Shown one piece after another: positions 1-8,056 of a DNA stretch of 43,809 nucleotides. Within the stretch, counting starts at the first letter, position 1. Every line of letters starts with the position of its first letter. The notes beneath the pieces were generated by a model. It worked only from the letters and a program-made list of their open reading frames with translations, was not told the origin of the DNA and made no database searches. The stretch is from NCBI GenBank assembly GCA_945906725.1, contig CAMDRI010000026.1, positions 1 through 43,809 on the forward strand, written 5' to 3'. Origin of the DNA: Candidatus Kuenenia stuttgartensis. GTDB lineage: Bacteria > Planctomycetota > Planctomycetia > Planctomycetales > Planctomycetaceae. A program made the position numbers and the translations under genes.

Positions 1-1005
1 ACGCCGTCCGAAGTGGCTGAAGCTCAGCAATTGCTGCAACGGCTGATCGACGGACTTAGTTCTGCGATCTTGGGACAACCGGAGTTGATCGAGCAGGTCG
101 TCATCTGCCTGTTGGCTCGCGGGCACATCCTGCTGGAAGGCTTGCCGGGGCTGGGCAAGACCGAGTTAGTCAAATCGTTGTCAGCATTGCTGGGGCTGAC
201 TTCGCGGCGCGTGCAGTTCACTCCCGATTTGTTGCCCAGCGACATCATCGGATCGCCGATCCTCGAAGAGCAAAATGGCAAACGGACGCTGGTTTTTCAT
301 TTCGGCCCGATCTTTGCCAACCTCGTGCTGGCCGATGAAATCAACCGTGCGACTCCGAAGACGCAGTCTGCGCTGCTCGAAGCGATGCAGGAGCACCGCG
401 TGACGGTGCTCGGCGAAACGCATCCGTTGCCGCAGCCGTTCTTCGTGCTGGCTACGCAAAACCCGATTGAATTGGAAGGGACATATCCGCTGCCGGAGGC
501 TCAAGTCGATCGTTTCACATTCAAAATCAACGTGCATGGTGTCAGCAGCGAGACGTTGCAGCAGATCATCAGCACGCGGAAACGGGGGCAGCCTCCCGCA
601 TTGTCTGAGGTCATGTCGGCCGTCGAACTTTCTCGGTTGTTCGATTTGACCGACCGGGTTCATCTTCCCGAAGCGGTCTCGAATTACATCGCGCGGTTAG
701 TCACGGCGACGCATCCGCAACAGCAGGACTCGCCCGACGAGGTCAAGAAGTTCGTGAAGTACGGAGCGTCGCCGCGTGCGGCGATCGCACTGGCAAACAC
801 CAGTCGCGCAGCCGCGATCCTGTCCGGGAAGCCGAACGTAGGGTTTCATGAGGTCCAAAAAGTGGCTCCATGCGTGCTCGGACACCGGCTGATCCTGGAC
901 TATTCCGCTCGTCTTGAAGGTTGGACGCCTCCCAAGATGGTCGATTTGCTGATCAACCGCATCGCCGAAGTGGCCCATCAGTTTCCTGCGGATATGCGAG
1001 CATGA
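1..1005 (+). CDS. MoxR-family AAA+ ATPase (5' end probably outside window)
   Basis: MoxR AAA+ ATPases are chaperone-like proteins that act with von Willebrand factor A or membrane partners in protein assembly. Numbered from a possible GTG start at 13, the Walker A motif GLPGLGKTE lies at about residues 43-51 and Walker B LADEINR at 106-112. A sensor segment (ATQNPIE) and the conserved PLPEAQ(V)DRF stretch follow. The 330 codons match the family length. The frame is open to base 1, so the true start may lie upstream of the window and the GTG at 13 is only one candidate. The stop TGA at 1003-1005 overlaps the next gene's ATG (1002), which suggests translational coupling. The usual DUF58 partner is not between this gene and the membrane protein, which is worth noting. 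Family assignment is firm; the client is unknown. Confidence 0.93.
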   Translation, partial: TPSEVAEAQQLLQRLIDGLSSAILGQPELIEQVVICLLARGHILLEGLPGLGKTELVKSLSALLGLTSRRVQFTPDLLPSDIIGSPILEEQNGKRTLVFHFGPIFANLVLADEINRATPKTQSALLEAMQEHRVTVLGETHPLPQPFFVLATQNPIELEGTYPLPEAQVDRFTFKINVHGVSSETLQQIISTRKRGQPPALSEVMSAVELSRLFDLTDRVHLPEAVSNYIARLVTATHPQQQDSPDEVKKFVKYGASPRAAIALANTSRAAAILSGKPNVGFHEVQKVAPCVLGHRLILDYSARLEGWTPPKMVDLLINRIAEVAHQFPADMRA

Positions 1006-3122
1006 CGAATCGCAAGAATTGGTCATTAGTTATTGGTCGTTGGTCATTGGTCATTGGACTGCTCTTGGCTGTTGCGCATTGCTCGGTCTTGCCGGTGCTG
1101 GCGTCTGGCGAAACGTTTTCGCTAGTCGGCCATGACTTGCAGATTGATGTCGATTCGCGCTGGGCCGGTTGTGGACAGGGCGGGTATTGCCCGGTGCGAG
1201 TGCGCGTGGTGAATCGCGGGCCGACTCGCACGCTGACGTTTCGCATCGCCAAGACGTACCAGTCGGTCGTCGGCGTGCGGCAGACAATCGAGGTACCACA
1301 GAACGCGGCGTTGGCCATCACGCTGTCGGTGCCGATGGTCAATTCCTCGAACAGCGCCGAACTCCGCGTCGAAGAGTCCGGTGGCGTTTTAAAGAACATG
1401 AAACACAGCATCGGGCTGCCGGAGGCCAATGTTGACGAATTGGGTTGCCCTGGCCTGCTGGTGGTGACTCCCGGCGTTGTCGATTTGCAACCGTTCGAAG
1501 ATGGAGCGACCACTTTTTGTCAAACAGCGGGTGGCACCGTTGGAGCGAGCCTGAGTGGGGGGGGCTACCATGGCGGTTATCGAACTTCAAATTGCGTCGC
1601 GCTGCCCTTTAACTCCTTGCCCGGTTCGTGGATCGACTACAGTGGTCTCGACATCGTTTCGATTCCGCTCAGCGAGTTGAACAAGCTTCCCAAGAGAAGT
1701 CGCGCGGCGTTGATTCAATGGACCCGTTGTGGCGGAACATTGCTCCTGACGGCTGCCGGTGACGTGGAGTCCGCGAGCGGCGTGTCCGCGATGTTGCTCG
1801 CCGACGATTCGACTTCGAGTGGTGCTTGGATATTGACTGAGCCGAAACTCTCCGACCGCGATGTCGCGCAGATCGTGCATCAAGATACCAGCGGAGGAAC
1901 GACCACTGTCAGTGCCCCGACGACTGGTCCCGGCGAATGGTCGCGCGAGGCGATTCCGTTTCGCGTGGCCGACATCGGATTCGGCAAGCTGGCTCTGTTT
2001 CGCGGTGAGCCGTTTCCCGGCACAGCTCAGGATTGGTTCTGGCTGCTGAAATCCGTGGGCGGAATGTCGCGCTGGGATTGGGGCAAACGGCACGGCGAGT
2101 CGTCTCGCATTGGGACGAGCGATTTCTTGCTCTTCCTCATTCCAGGAATCGGTGGCGTGCCGGTCGTGATGTTTCTGGTGCTGATCACGATCTTCGCCGT
2201 GGTGATTGGCCCGCTGAACTATTTCGTTCTGGCTCGCCGCAAGCAGCTCCACTTGCTGCTGCTGACGATTCCTGGCGTCGCGTTGATGACCAGTTTGCTG
2301 CTGTTTAGTTACACGATCGTCGCTCACGGTTTCAACGTGAAGGCCCGTTGCCGCAGCCTGACGTTCATCGATCAAGCCTCGCAGTCGGCAGTGACGTTTG
2401 GTCGACTCAGCCTGTATGCCGGGCAAGCGCCATCAGCAGGCATGCAATTTTCTCGCGACACAGCGGTGTTCCCGATCTGGCCAGAAAACGAACAGTTTGA
2501 GTCCGGCCAAGTGGATTGGACCAACTCGCAGAATCTCACGTCGGGCTGGCTGCGATCGCGGACGCGCACGCAGTTTCTGACCGTCGGACATCGCACTGAG
2601 CGTGGCCGCTTGGAAGTGACCTCTTCAAGCTCGGACAAGCTGACCGTCGCGAACGGATTTGAGTGGGGCTTCGAGCCGCTGGTCGTGATCAACGAGCAGG
2701 GTCGATTGTTCGTCGGCCAGAGCGTTCCAGCGGGAGCGAGCATCGATCTGCAACCTGCAACCGAGGACGAATTGAACGACGGCGCCACCGCGTTGCAACG
2801 TTACCCTCTCGAACTTCCGACCGGACTGGCGAACGCCGGTTCTCCGTCCGCAAATTTTTGGGAGCCTCCGCGGCCGATTCGAAGTGCGATTATTTACGGC
2901 TATGGATACGGCAGCGCCAGTTGGCACCACCACGAGAGCTTGATGGAAATCGCTAGCGTACGACTTCGATCAGGTGCAGTCGTTCCAGGCGGCGTGAGTG
3001 CGGAGTACTCGCCGGTTCCGCGCACTTTCTATGGATTGGCAACTCAAACACCGCACATTGAACTGGGTGTTCCCAAAGCCTCGGAGATCAACAGCCTGCA
3101 CATGGTGATGGGACGCTGGTGA
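1002..3122 (+). CDS. Secreted/membrane protein with GATase-like domain, coupled to MoxR
   Basis: A 706-residue protein starting at the ATG that overlaps the moxR stop. The open frame reaches back to 921, but that part is inside moxR. It has an N-terminal hydrophobic signal segment (about residues 13-32) and an extracytoplasmic beta-rich region. Around residues 215-250 is a GATase-like stretch, in which a 'GLDIVSIP' strand is followed by an ALIQWTRCGG turn, as in class I glutamine-amidotransferase-like domains. Two close transmembrane helices follow at about 383-407 and 414-434, with PLNYFVLARR between them, and then a C-terminal domain of about 270 residues. This layout is common in membrane proteins beside MoxR genes. 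No catalytic residues were identified. The signal peptide is encoded by a 7-bp tandem repeat (1020-1057). Convergent with the next gene, 8 nt away. Function unknown; a role with MoxR is inferred from coupling. Confidence 0.85.
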   Translation: MTNRKNWSLVIGRWSLVIGLLLAVAHCSVLPVLASGETFSLVGHDLQIDVDSRWAGCGQGGYCPVRVRVVNRGPTRTLTFRIAKTYQSVVGVRQTIEVPQNAALAITLSVPMVNSSNSAELRVEESGGVLKNMKHSIGLPEANVDELGCPGLLVVTPGVVDLQPFEDGATTFCQTAGGTVGASLSGGGYHGGYRTSNCVALPFNSLPGSWIDYSGLDIVSIPLSELNKLPKRSRAALIQWTRCGGTLLLTAAGDVESASGVSAMLLADDSTSSGAWILTEPKLSDRDVAQIVHQDTSGGTTTVSAPTTGPGEWSREAIPFRVADIGFGKLALFRGEPFPGTAQDWFWLLKSVGGMSRWDWGKRHGESSRIGTSDFLLFLIPGIGGVPVVMFLVLITIFAVVIGPLNYFVLARRKQLHLLLLTIPGVALMTSLLLFSYTIVAHGFNVKARCRSLTFIDQASQSAVTFGRLSLYAGQAPSAGMQFSRDTAVFPIWPENEQFESGQVDWTNSQNLTSGWLRSRTRTQFLTVGHRTERGRLEVTSSSSDKLTVANGFEWGFEPLVVINEQGRLFVGQSVPAGASIDLQPATEDELNDGATALQRYPLELPTGLANAGSPSANFWEPPRPIRSAIIYGYGYGSASWHHHESLMEIASVRLRSGAVVPGGVSAEYSPVPRTFYGLATQTPHIELGVPKASEINSLHMVMGRW
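1020..1057. repeat. Heptanucleotide tandem repeat inside a signal-peptide region
   Basis: Five 7-bp units (consensus TGGTCAT; variants TAGTTAT and TGGTCGT) plus three extra bases. Seven is not a multiple of three, so the repeat runs through all frames and the protein repeats every seven residues (WSLVIGR then WSLVIGL). It resembles the short tandemly repeated heptamers known from cyanobacteria, but here it is coding. Seen directly in the sequence. Confidence 0.9.
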
Positions 3123-3130
3123 CTCGAAGA

Positions 3131-3916
3131 TCAGCTTGCGTCCGAAACATTTTTCGTGGCCGCATGCAACTGAATGACGACGCCGTCTAAAAACGTGGCC
3201 AGACGCTTGGCGGAGGATTGAGCTTGTTCGCGTAATCGCCACATGTCTTTCGCGGCAGACGGACGCTTCCACAACGCACCGATCGCCGCACCGAAGCGCA
3301 CGCTGCCGGTCGCGCCCACAATGCTCAAAATTTCCGGAGGCAAATCGCAAGAGAGGTCGTCACTGATGACTCGCACTGCCAGAAACCGCGTCTTGTGCTC
3401 GCGAGCCACCTGTGCGACCGCGAGACTCTCCTGATCGACTGCGAGCGCCGCGTGTTGTTCGGCAAGTTTCCGTTTCAGCTCAACCGTGCGGACGATGTCG
3501 TCCGCCGTCAACAGCCGGCCGATGAACAGTCCGCGTGCCGGATCGGCTGGCATGTGCAAATCGATTTGCAAACTCTGGCCGTGCTGATCGACGATGGAAT
3601 CTGCGACCAGGATAGATCCCACCGGGATGTCGGCCTGTAAGGCTCCGGCAAAGCCACACGACAGCAACCATCGCGGTGAGTGCCCTTCGATCATCGCTTG
3701 CGTCGCTCGGCGGGCTCGCGCAAAGCCCATACCCGATTCCACGATGGCGATGCGAATCCCATCGTAATGCCCGCCTCGAAACGTGAAGTCGCCTCCCGTG
3801 TATTTCTTGACCTTCTGGCAACGATCCATGAACGCGTTCAACTCGATCGGCAGCGCACACACGATTCCAATGTCGGCATGTGCGAAGTCGGCGGCAGCGG
3901 TGTGTGATTCAGGCAT
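3131..3916 (-). CDS. Nucleoside phosphorylase / MTA-SAH nucleosidase-like protein
   Basis: A 261-residue member of the PNP/UDP phosphorylase superfamily, which cleaves the glycosidic bond of nucleosides. It begins with GIVCALPIE, matching the N-terminal strand and acidic residue of MTA/SAH nucleosidases. SGMGFARA and CGFAGAL are the glycine-rich phosphate/ribose segments. DQESLAVAQVA carries the conserved glutamate helix, followed by VRVISDD with the catalytic-type aspartate. These residues support an active hydrolase or phosphorylase. Substrate could be methylthioadenosine, S-adenosylhomocysteine, futalosine or a hopanoid-pathway adenosyl compound; the sequence alone does not decide. The start lies 12 nt after the stop of the upstream FGE-like gene and has no strong Shine-Dalgarno of its own, so coupled translation is likely. 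Confidence 0.85.
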   Translation of the reverse strand: MPESHTAAADFAHADIGIVCALPIELNAFMDRCQKVKKYTGGDFTFRGGHYDGIRIAIVESGMGFARARRATQAMIEGHSPRWLLSCGFAGALQADIPVGSILVADSIVDQHGQSLQIDLHMPADPARGLFIGRLLTADDIVRTVELKRKLAEQHAALAVDQESLAVAQVAREHKTRFLAVRVISDDLSCDLPPEILSIVGATGSVRFGAAIGALWKRPSAAKDMWRLREQAQSSAKRLATFLDGVVIQLHAATKNVSDAS

Positions 3917-3928
3917 CGGTGGTTTTAC

Positions 3929-5062
3929 TCAGCGAGTCGTTGCGGTTTGTTGTGCGGGAGACTTCGCAAAGGCGTCATAGTCGCTCGGCGAAAGTGCGCC
4001 GCGGAAGCCGCAATGGAACGAACTGGAGTTCACATCCCCCTTCATGCGAGTGGCACAGCGATATCCGCGACAATAATTATCGTTGCACATGAACGAGCCT
4101 CCGCGCTGAACACGTTTGGGAATCTTCGGTTCATTCGGGTCCAGGCTATCTCGCGGGCCGCGCGGATTACGGCGTGGGCTGTCCAAGTAATAAGCAGGCT
4201 GATACCAATCCGAGCACCATTCCCAGACGTTGCCGACGATGTCGTGCAGACCATATCCGTTTGGAGGAAACGATTTGACTGCTGACGTGAAACGGTGGCC
4301 GTCTTGCACGTCATGCTCTTCGGGAAACTCTCCTTGCCAGAGATTCGCACGCCAGCGATCACCGTCCTGCAACTCATTGCCCCACGGGTATTCCTGTTGA
4401 TGGCGGCCACCGCGCGCGGCAAACTCGAATTCCGCTTCGGTCGGTAACCGCTTGCCCGCCCACTGGCAATAGGCAACGGCATCGGACCAAGCGACGTGAA
4501 CGACCGGATGATCCAGCTTGTCGTCGATGCCCGAATCCGGGCCGTGCGGATGCCGCCAATTGGCACCCTCCTGAATCCTCCAAACCGCGTGAGCCCAGTC
4601 TGGGTTGGAAGGGTGGCGGATACGCCTCACCAGTTCGCGATCGAAGTTGGGATTAAAACAAATCGATCCCGCAACCAAGTCTTCATCCCTGATGAGGCTG
4701 GGATCGACCACGCCGGAAAAGTCTTCTCGCGTCGGAGTCTTCTCGGCCAAGGTGACGTAACCGGTGGCGTCCACGAATTGTTGGAACTCAGCGTTGGTGA
4801 CTTCGGTGGTGTCGATCCAATAGCCGGATAACTCGGTCTCATGGACTGGTTTCTCATCCTCTTGACCATCGCGGCTCCCCATCAGGAATTTGCCGCCGGG
4901 GACCCAAACCATTCCCGACGGCGCAGGACGGGGCTCTTTTTCGGCCTGAGCCACTTGCTTGCCAGGTTCGGCGGTGAGGGGCGGAGCCAACAGACACCAC
5001 GACATCACCGCTCCGGAGAACAGCAGCGCAATCAGGGACAGAATCACACGCGGAGTCGACAT
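3929..5062 (-). CDS. Formylglycine-generating-enzyme (SUMF1-type) protein, secreted
   Basis: A 377-residue protein from the ATG at 5062; the frame is open to 5176, but residues before this ATG do not look like protein. An N-terminal hydrophobic segment (about 7-28) indicates export. The FGE-sulfatase domain starts at about residue 50 with MVWVPGGKFLMGS and contains TTEVTNAEF, NVWEWCSDW and RVQRGGSFM. FGE oxidises a cysteine of sulfatases to formylglycine using a Cys pair. Here both appear present, in GSFMCNDNYC at about Cys326 and Cys331, followed by GYRCATR and a C-terminal GFRG, as in authentic FGEs rather than in many SUMF1-like proteins that lack the cysteines. No sulfatase gene lies in this window, so the client is not known. 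Tightly followed by the nucleosidase-like gene. Confidence 0.88.
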   Translation of the reverse strand: MSTPRVILSLIALLFSGAVMSWCLLAPPLTAEPGKQVAQAEKEPRPAPSGMVWVPGGKFLMGSRDGQEDEKPVHETELSGYWIDTTEVTNAEFQQFVDATGYVTLAEKTPTREDFSGVVDPSLIRDEDLVAGSICFNPNFDRELVRRIRHPSNPDWAHAVWRIQEGANWRHPHGPDSGIDDKLDHPVVHVAWSDAVAYCQWAGKRLPTEAEFEFAARGGRHQQEYPWGNELQDGDRWRANLWQGEFPEEHDVQDGHRFTSAVKSFPPNGYGLHDIVGNVWEWCSDWYQPAYYLDSPRRNPRGPRDSLDPNEPKIPKRVQRGGSFMCNDNYCRGYRCATRMKGDVNSSSFHCGFRGALSPSDYDAFAKSPAQQTATTR

Positions 5063-5206
5063 GGCTGCAATCCAAATATCAGTCGTTGTGACGTCGTTGA
5101 CCAAAGGTCGTCGGCTAGCGCACGCCTCACGGACCAACAGTCGTTGCAGGATATCACGCTGGGCGGCGGCTCGCACTGTGGCGACCGTGAATCCGATGAC
5201 CGTGAA

Positions 5207-5701
5207 TCAGGCAGCGATTCGCGAGCTGTAATAGTGGCACAACGCCACGGCGAACGCATCCGCCACGTCGTGCGGTTCCAGCAGACGATCCAAGCCGAGT
5301 TCGGTTTTGATGGCTCGCTGTATTTGATCTTTGCTCGCCTTGCCGCTGCCGGTGAGCAACTTCTTGACCTGCGTCGGTGTGTAATGCACGACCGGAATGC
5401 CATGTTCGACGGCGGCCGACAGAATCGCGCCTCGAGCATGAGCCATCAACAGCGCCGATTTCGGATTCTTGACCAACGAAAACACTTGCTCGATCGCCAG
5501 CACGGTCGGCTGAAATTCGTCCAGAACCTCACAGAGTCCGGAAGCGATTTCATGCACCCGCTCGGCCAGCGAGAGACCGCGCGTGGACCGAATCACGCCC
5601 CCCTCAAGCAGCAACGGGCCGCGCGAAGTTCGCTCCAACAGAGCATAACCAGTCCGATTCAAGCCCGGATCGATGCCCAAAAATCGTGGCGAAACACTCA
5701 T
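5207..5701 (-). CDS. ruvC: Holliday junction resolvase RuvC
   Basis: A 164-residue RuvC, the endonuclease that cuts four-way junctions during recombination together with RuvAB. The four acidic metal-binding residues of the family are visible: Asp11 in LGIDPG, Glu71 in LAIEQVF, and Asp145 and Asp148 in HDVADAFAVA. The length is normal. RuvA and RuvB are not adjacent. The gene lies 27 nt downstream of a Gly-rich pilus-platform-like protein on the same strand, so it may be co-transcribed with that cluster, an unusual setting for ruvC. The 144 bases between its end and the next gene (5063-5206) show no further gene. Confidence 0.97.
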   Translation of the reverse strand: MSVSPRFLGIDPGLNRTGYALLERTSRGPLLLEGGVIRSTRGLSLAERVHEIASGLCEVLDEFQPTVLAIEQVFSLVKNPKSALLMAHARGAILSAAVEHGIPVVHYTPTQVKKLLTGSGKASKDQIQRAIKTELGLDRLLEPHDVADAFAVALCHYYSSRIAA

Positions 5702-5728
5702 CCGTGAGATTTCCCTCGGCGGTCGAAC

Positions 5729-7957
5729 CTAGCTGCTGCTGCCAGTTCCCGAAGCCGACTTTGTCTTGCCTTTGGCTGGAGCCTTCTTCGTCGCGGAAGA
5801 TTTCTGATCTTTTTTCAGCGAATTACCGCCGCCCATGCCAGACTGCATCATTCCACTGCTCATCATCGAACCGGAGTTGTCACCTCCCGCGAGATTTTTC
5901 AAATCGCCGCCGGCTTTGTCCTCTGCTGGACGGTCCTTGAGCCGAGCACGAATTCCACGACGTTCATTCTCCACGATTCCTTCAGCAACGCTTCGCTCGT
6001 CTGTCGCAGTCTTGGTATCCAGGATCGCCAATTGGCCGTAGCGATCAACGATCAAGGCTTTATCGGCGGACGTCAACTGCTTCAATTTCTTTTCATCCAA
6101 TTTCAGGTCAGCGTGTTCAGCGGGATCAAACCCCGCCACTGTCGGAGCCGCGGCGACATCTGCCAACAGACTGCCGGTGAAGACTGGAACTTCTTCCTCT
6201 TTCAAGGTGTCATTCGCCGGACGATAAACTTCGGTCTTCGGACATCGTCCGCCGATGAACTGTCCGAGCTGCAATTTTTCGACCTTTGCGGCGATTGTGG
6301 TGCCCGCTTCCGAGAACCATTGATACACGTCGATGTTCGCACTGGGCAGCCCCGTATCAGTTGATCTCGATTTCTCCGCCTTCGCCAGAAAAATGCGTTG
6401 CTCTTCGGGCACGAAGACATGCGGAGTCGGCTCGCTCCAGGGTGTGACGCGAGTTTCGCCGGCTGCGATCGACTCGTCCACCAATTCCTCGACAGGACGT
6501 TTGAAGTTTGGGTTGAGTAACGTCAACCGCACGCGATACCGATACGCATTGCCGGGAGTGACTTGAAAATCGAAATAACGGAACAGCAGATACTTTGACA
6601 GGAGACCGTTTCCTGTCCGGTCCATCTGTTCGGTGAGGCTGCTCATTGCACCTCCCAATTCTTGCATACCACCAGCATTGGCGAAACTTGGATTGAAGGA
6701 CTGCATGCCGCCGGTTTGTTTCATCTGGCTGGAAATGTCGCTGCTCATTCCCTGCACCTGGCTCGAAAACTGTCCACGCAGGCCGCGAGCATCATGCACT
6801 TTCCCGGCGAATCCTTTTTTGGCGAACTTGTCTTCCACTTTTTTATTGGCAGCCTCTTCCACCAACCGATCATTCAATTGAGCCTGAAGCTCTGCTTGCG
6901 CGTCGGTCATCGTCTTGATGAGCGGGTGGGACGCCCACTTGTTCCACTTGCCGATCACGCGTCGCGGCAACGGCATCGTGAAAACGTTGTCGGTGTACAC
7001 GGGATCGACCAAGTCGGCATCGAACTCAATTCGGTCCAACAGATCGAGGGTGGCCTGCAGATCCACCTTTTCCCAAGGACCGGACCAGGTCTTGTCACCA
7101 GCTTGAGCCACTTGTCGTTCCACCTCGAAATCCAAAAAGTTGATGCGGCCCGCCGCCTGCTGTCTCTGCTCGTGCATCGTCTTGATCAGTTCTTCCAACT
7201 GGTCGCCCAAGGGGAAAATGGCTCGGACAGAAACGAATCGATTGCCGCGAGTATTCAAAGTCGGGGCACTCTGCGCCGAATTACCCAACATTTGGTTCAT
7301 TCCACCGGCACCACCACCAGCCAGATTTTTGTAGGAACTCGCGGAAGCTCCGGCACCAGCGGCTCCAGCGCCGTCGTTGACCGCCGCTGTAGCGCCGTTA
7401 CCAGCCCCGGCTCCACCCCGCGCTGTCGCATCATTTTTAGCTCCCTTGACGGCAAACTCATCGTCGTCGTCTGCGGCGAGTTTCTTTGCAGCCTCGGATC
7501 CATCGATCGCGGTGGCCACCGATGGTTGCGATTGTTCCTGAGGCGGTTGCTCAACGATCACCGCTTTTCCAAAGTCCGCGATGGGCTGAATCGGCGCGAG
7601 CCATTTCGGTTCACTGATCTTAATTAACGTGGGATACATGGGCCAAAAAAAGTCAGTCGAATACTGGTAGCGTCCCGGCTCCAACGGCGATTGGAGCGTC
7701 TGCACCGCCTGCATAATTTCCGCCGGTTTGTATTTGTTCTGCTCTTCCAGAGTAAAAGTTGAGTTCTGGATGTTCCGTTCGCCAGTCTCGACTTTGTCCT
7801 GGAATTCCTGGGGAAGTTTGTCGTAGCGGGCCCAACTGGTGAAGCCCAATTGAGTCACGACGAACAGGCCAATCATTCCCAGAACCAACTTTTCGCCGTG
7901 TTCGATCAGGGCTTGCTTGTAGTTCACACCTTTGATTTTTGCCAAAAGGTTTTTCAT
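5729..7957 (-). CDS. Single-span membrane protein, third member of the PilM-N cluster
   Basis: A 742-residue protein starting at the ATG at 7957, preceded by a GGAAAGAGAG purine run; the frame is open to 7984. A short cytoplasmic head (about 24 residues) precedes one transmembrane helix (about 25-43, LVLGMIGLFVVTQLG). An extracytoplasmic part follows, with an Ala/Gly-rich linker near residues 180-225, and a folded middle. The tail is low-complexity with Met/Ser/Gly, then Lys/Ala/Ser. I recognise no named domain. Its place behind the PilM-PilN fusion and a similar single-span protein, and its topology, suggest an inner-membrane platform component acting where PilO or PilP would. That is inference from position and topology, not homology. 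Confidence 0.8.
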   Translation of the reverse strand: MKNLLAKIKGVNYKQALIEHGEKLVLGMIGLFVVTQLGFTSWARYDKLPQEFQDKVETGERNIQNSTFTLEEQNKYKPAEIMQAVQTLQSPLEPGRYQYSTDFFWPMYPTLIKISEPKWLAPIQPIADFGKAVIVEQPPQEQSQPSVATAIDGSEAAKKLAADDDDEFAVKGAKNDATARGGAGAGNGATAAVNDGAGAAGAGASASSYKNLAGGGAGGMNQMLGNSAQSAPTLNTRGNRFVSVRAIFPLGDQLEELIKTMHEQRQQAAGRINFLDFEVERQVAQAGDKTWSGPWEKVDLQATLDLLDRIEFDADLVDPVYTDNVFTMPLPRRVIGKWNKWASHPLIKTMTDAQAELQAQLNDRLVEEAANKKVEDKFAKKGFAGKVHDARGLRGQFSSQVQGMSSDISSQMKQTGGMQSFNPSFANAGGMQELGGAMSSLTEQMDRTGNGLLSKYLLFRYFDFQVTPGNAYRYRVRLTLLNPNFKRPVEELVDESIAAGETRVTPWSEPTPHVFVPEEQRIFLAKAEKSRSTDTGLPSANIDVYQWFSEAGTTIAAKVEKLQLGQFIGGRCPKTEVYRPANDTLKEEEVPVFTGSLLADVAAAPTVAGFDPAEHADLKLDEKKLKQLTSADKALIVDRYGQLAILDTKTATDERSVAEGIVENERRGIRARLKDRPAEDKAGGDLKNLAGGDNSGSMMSSGMMQSGMGGGNSLKKDQKSSATKKAPAKGKTKSASGTGSSS

Positions 7958-8056
7958 GACTGACTCTCTTTCCGTTGCGACCAATGAGTGACCGGCCGGA
8001 ACGATTTTTGAGAATGAAGGACCGTGATCGAAAAGGAATCGTTCTTGGGTCGGGTA

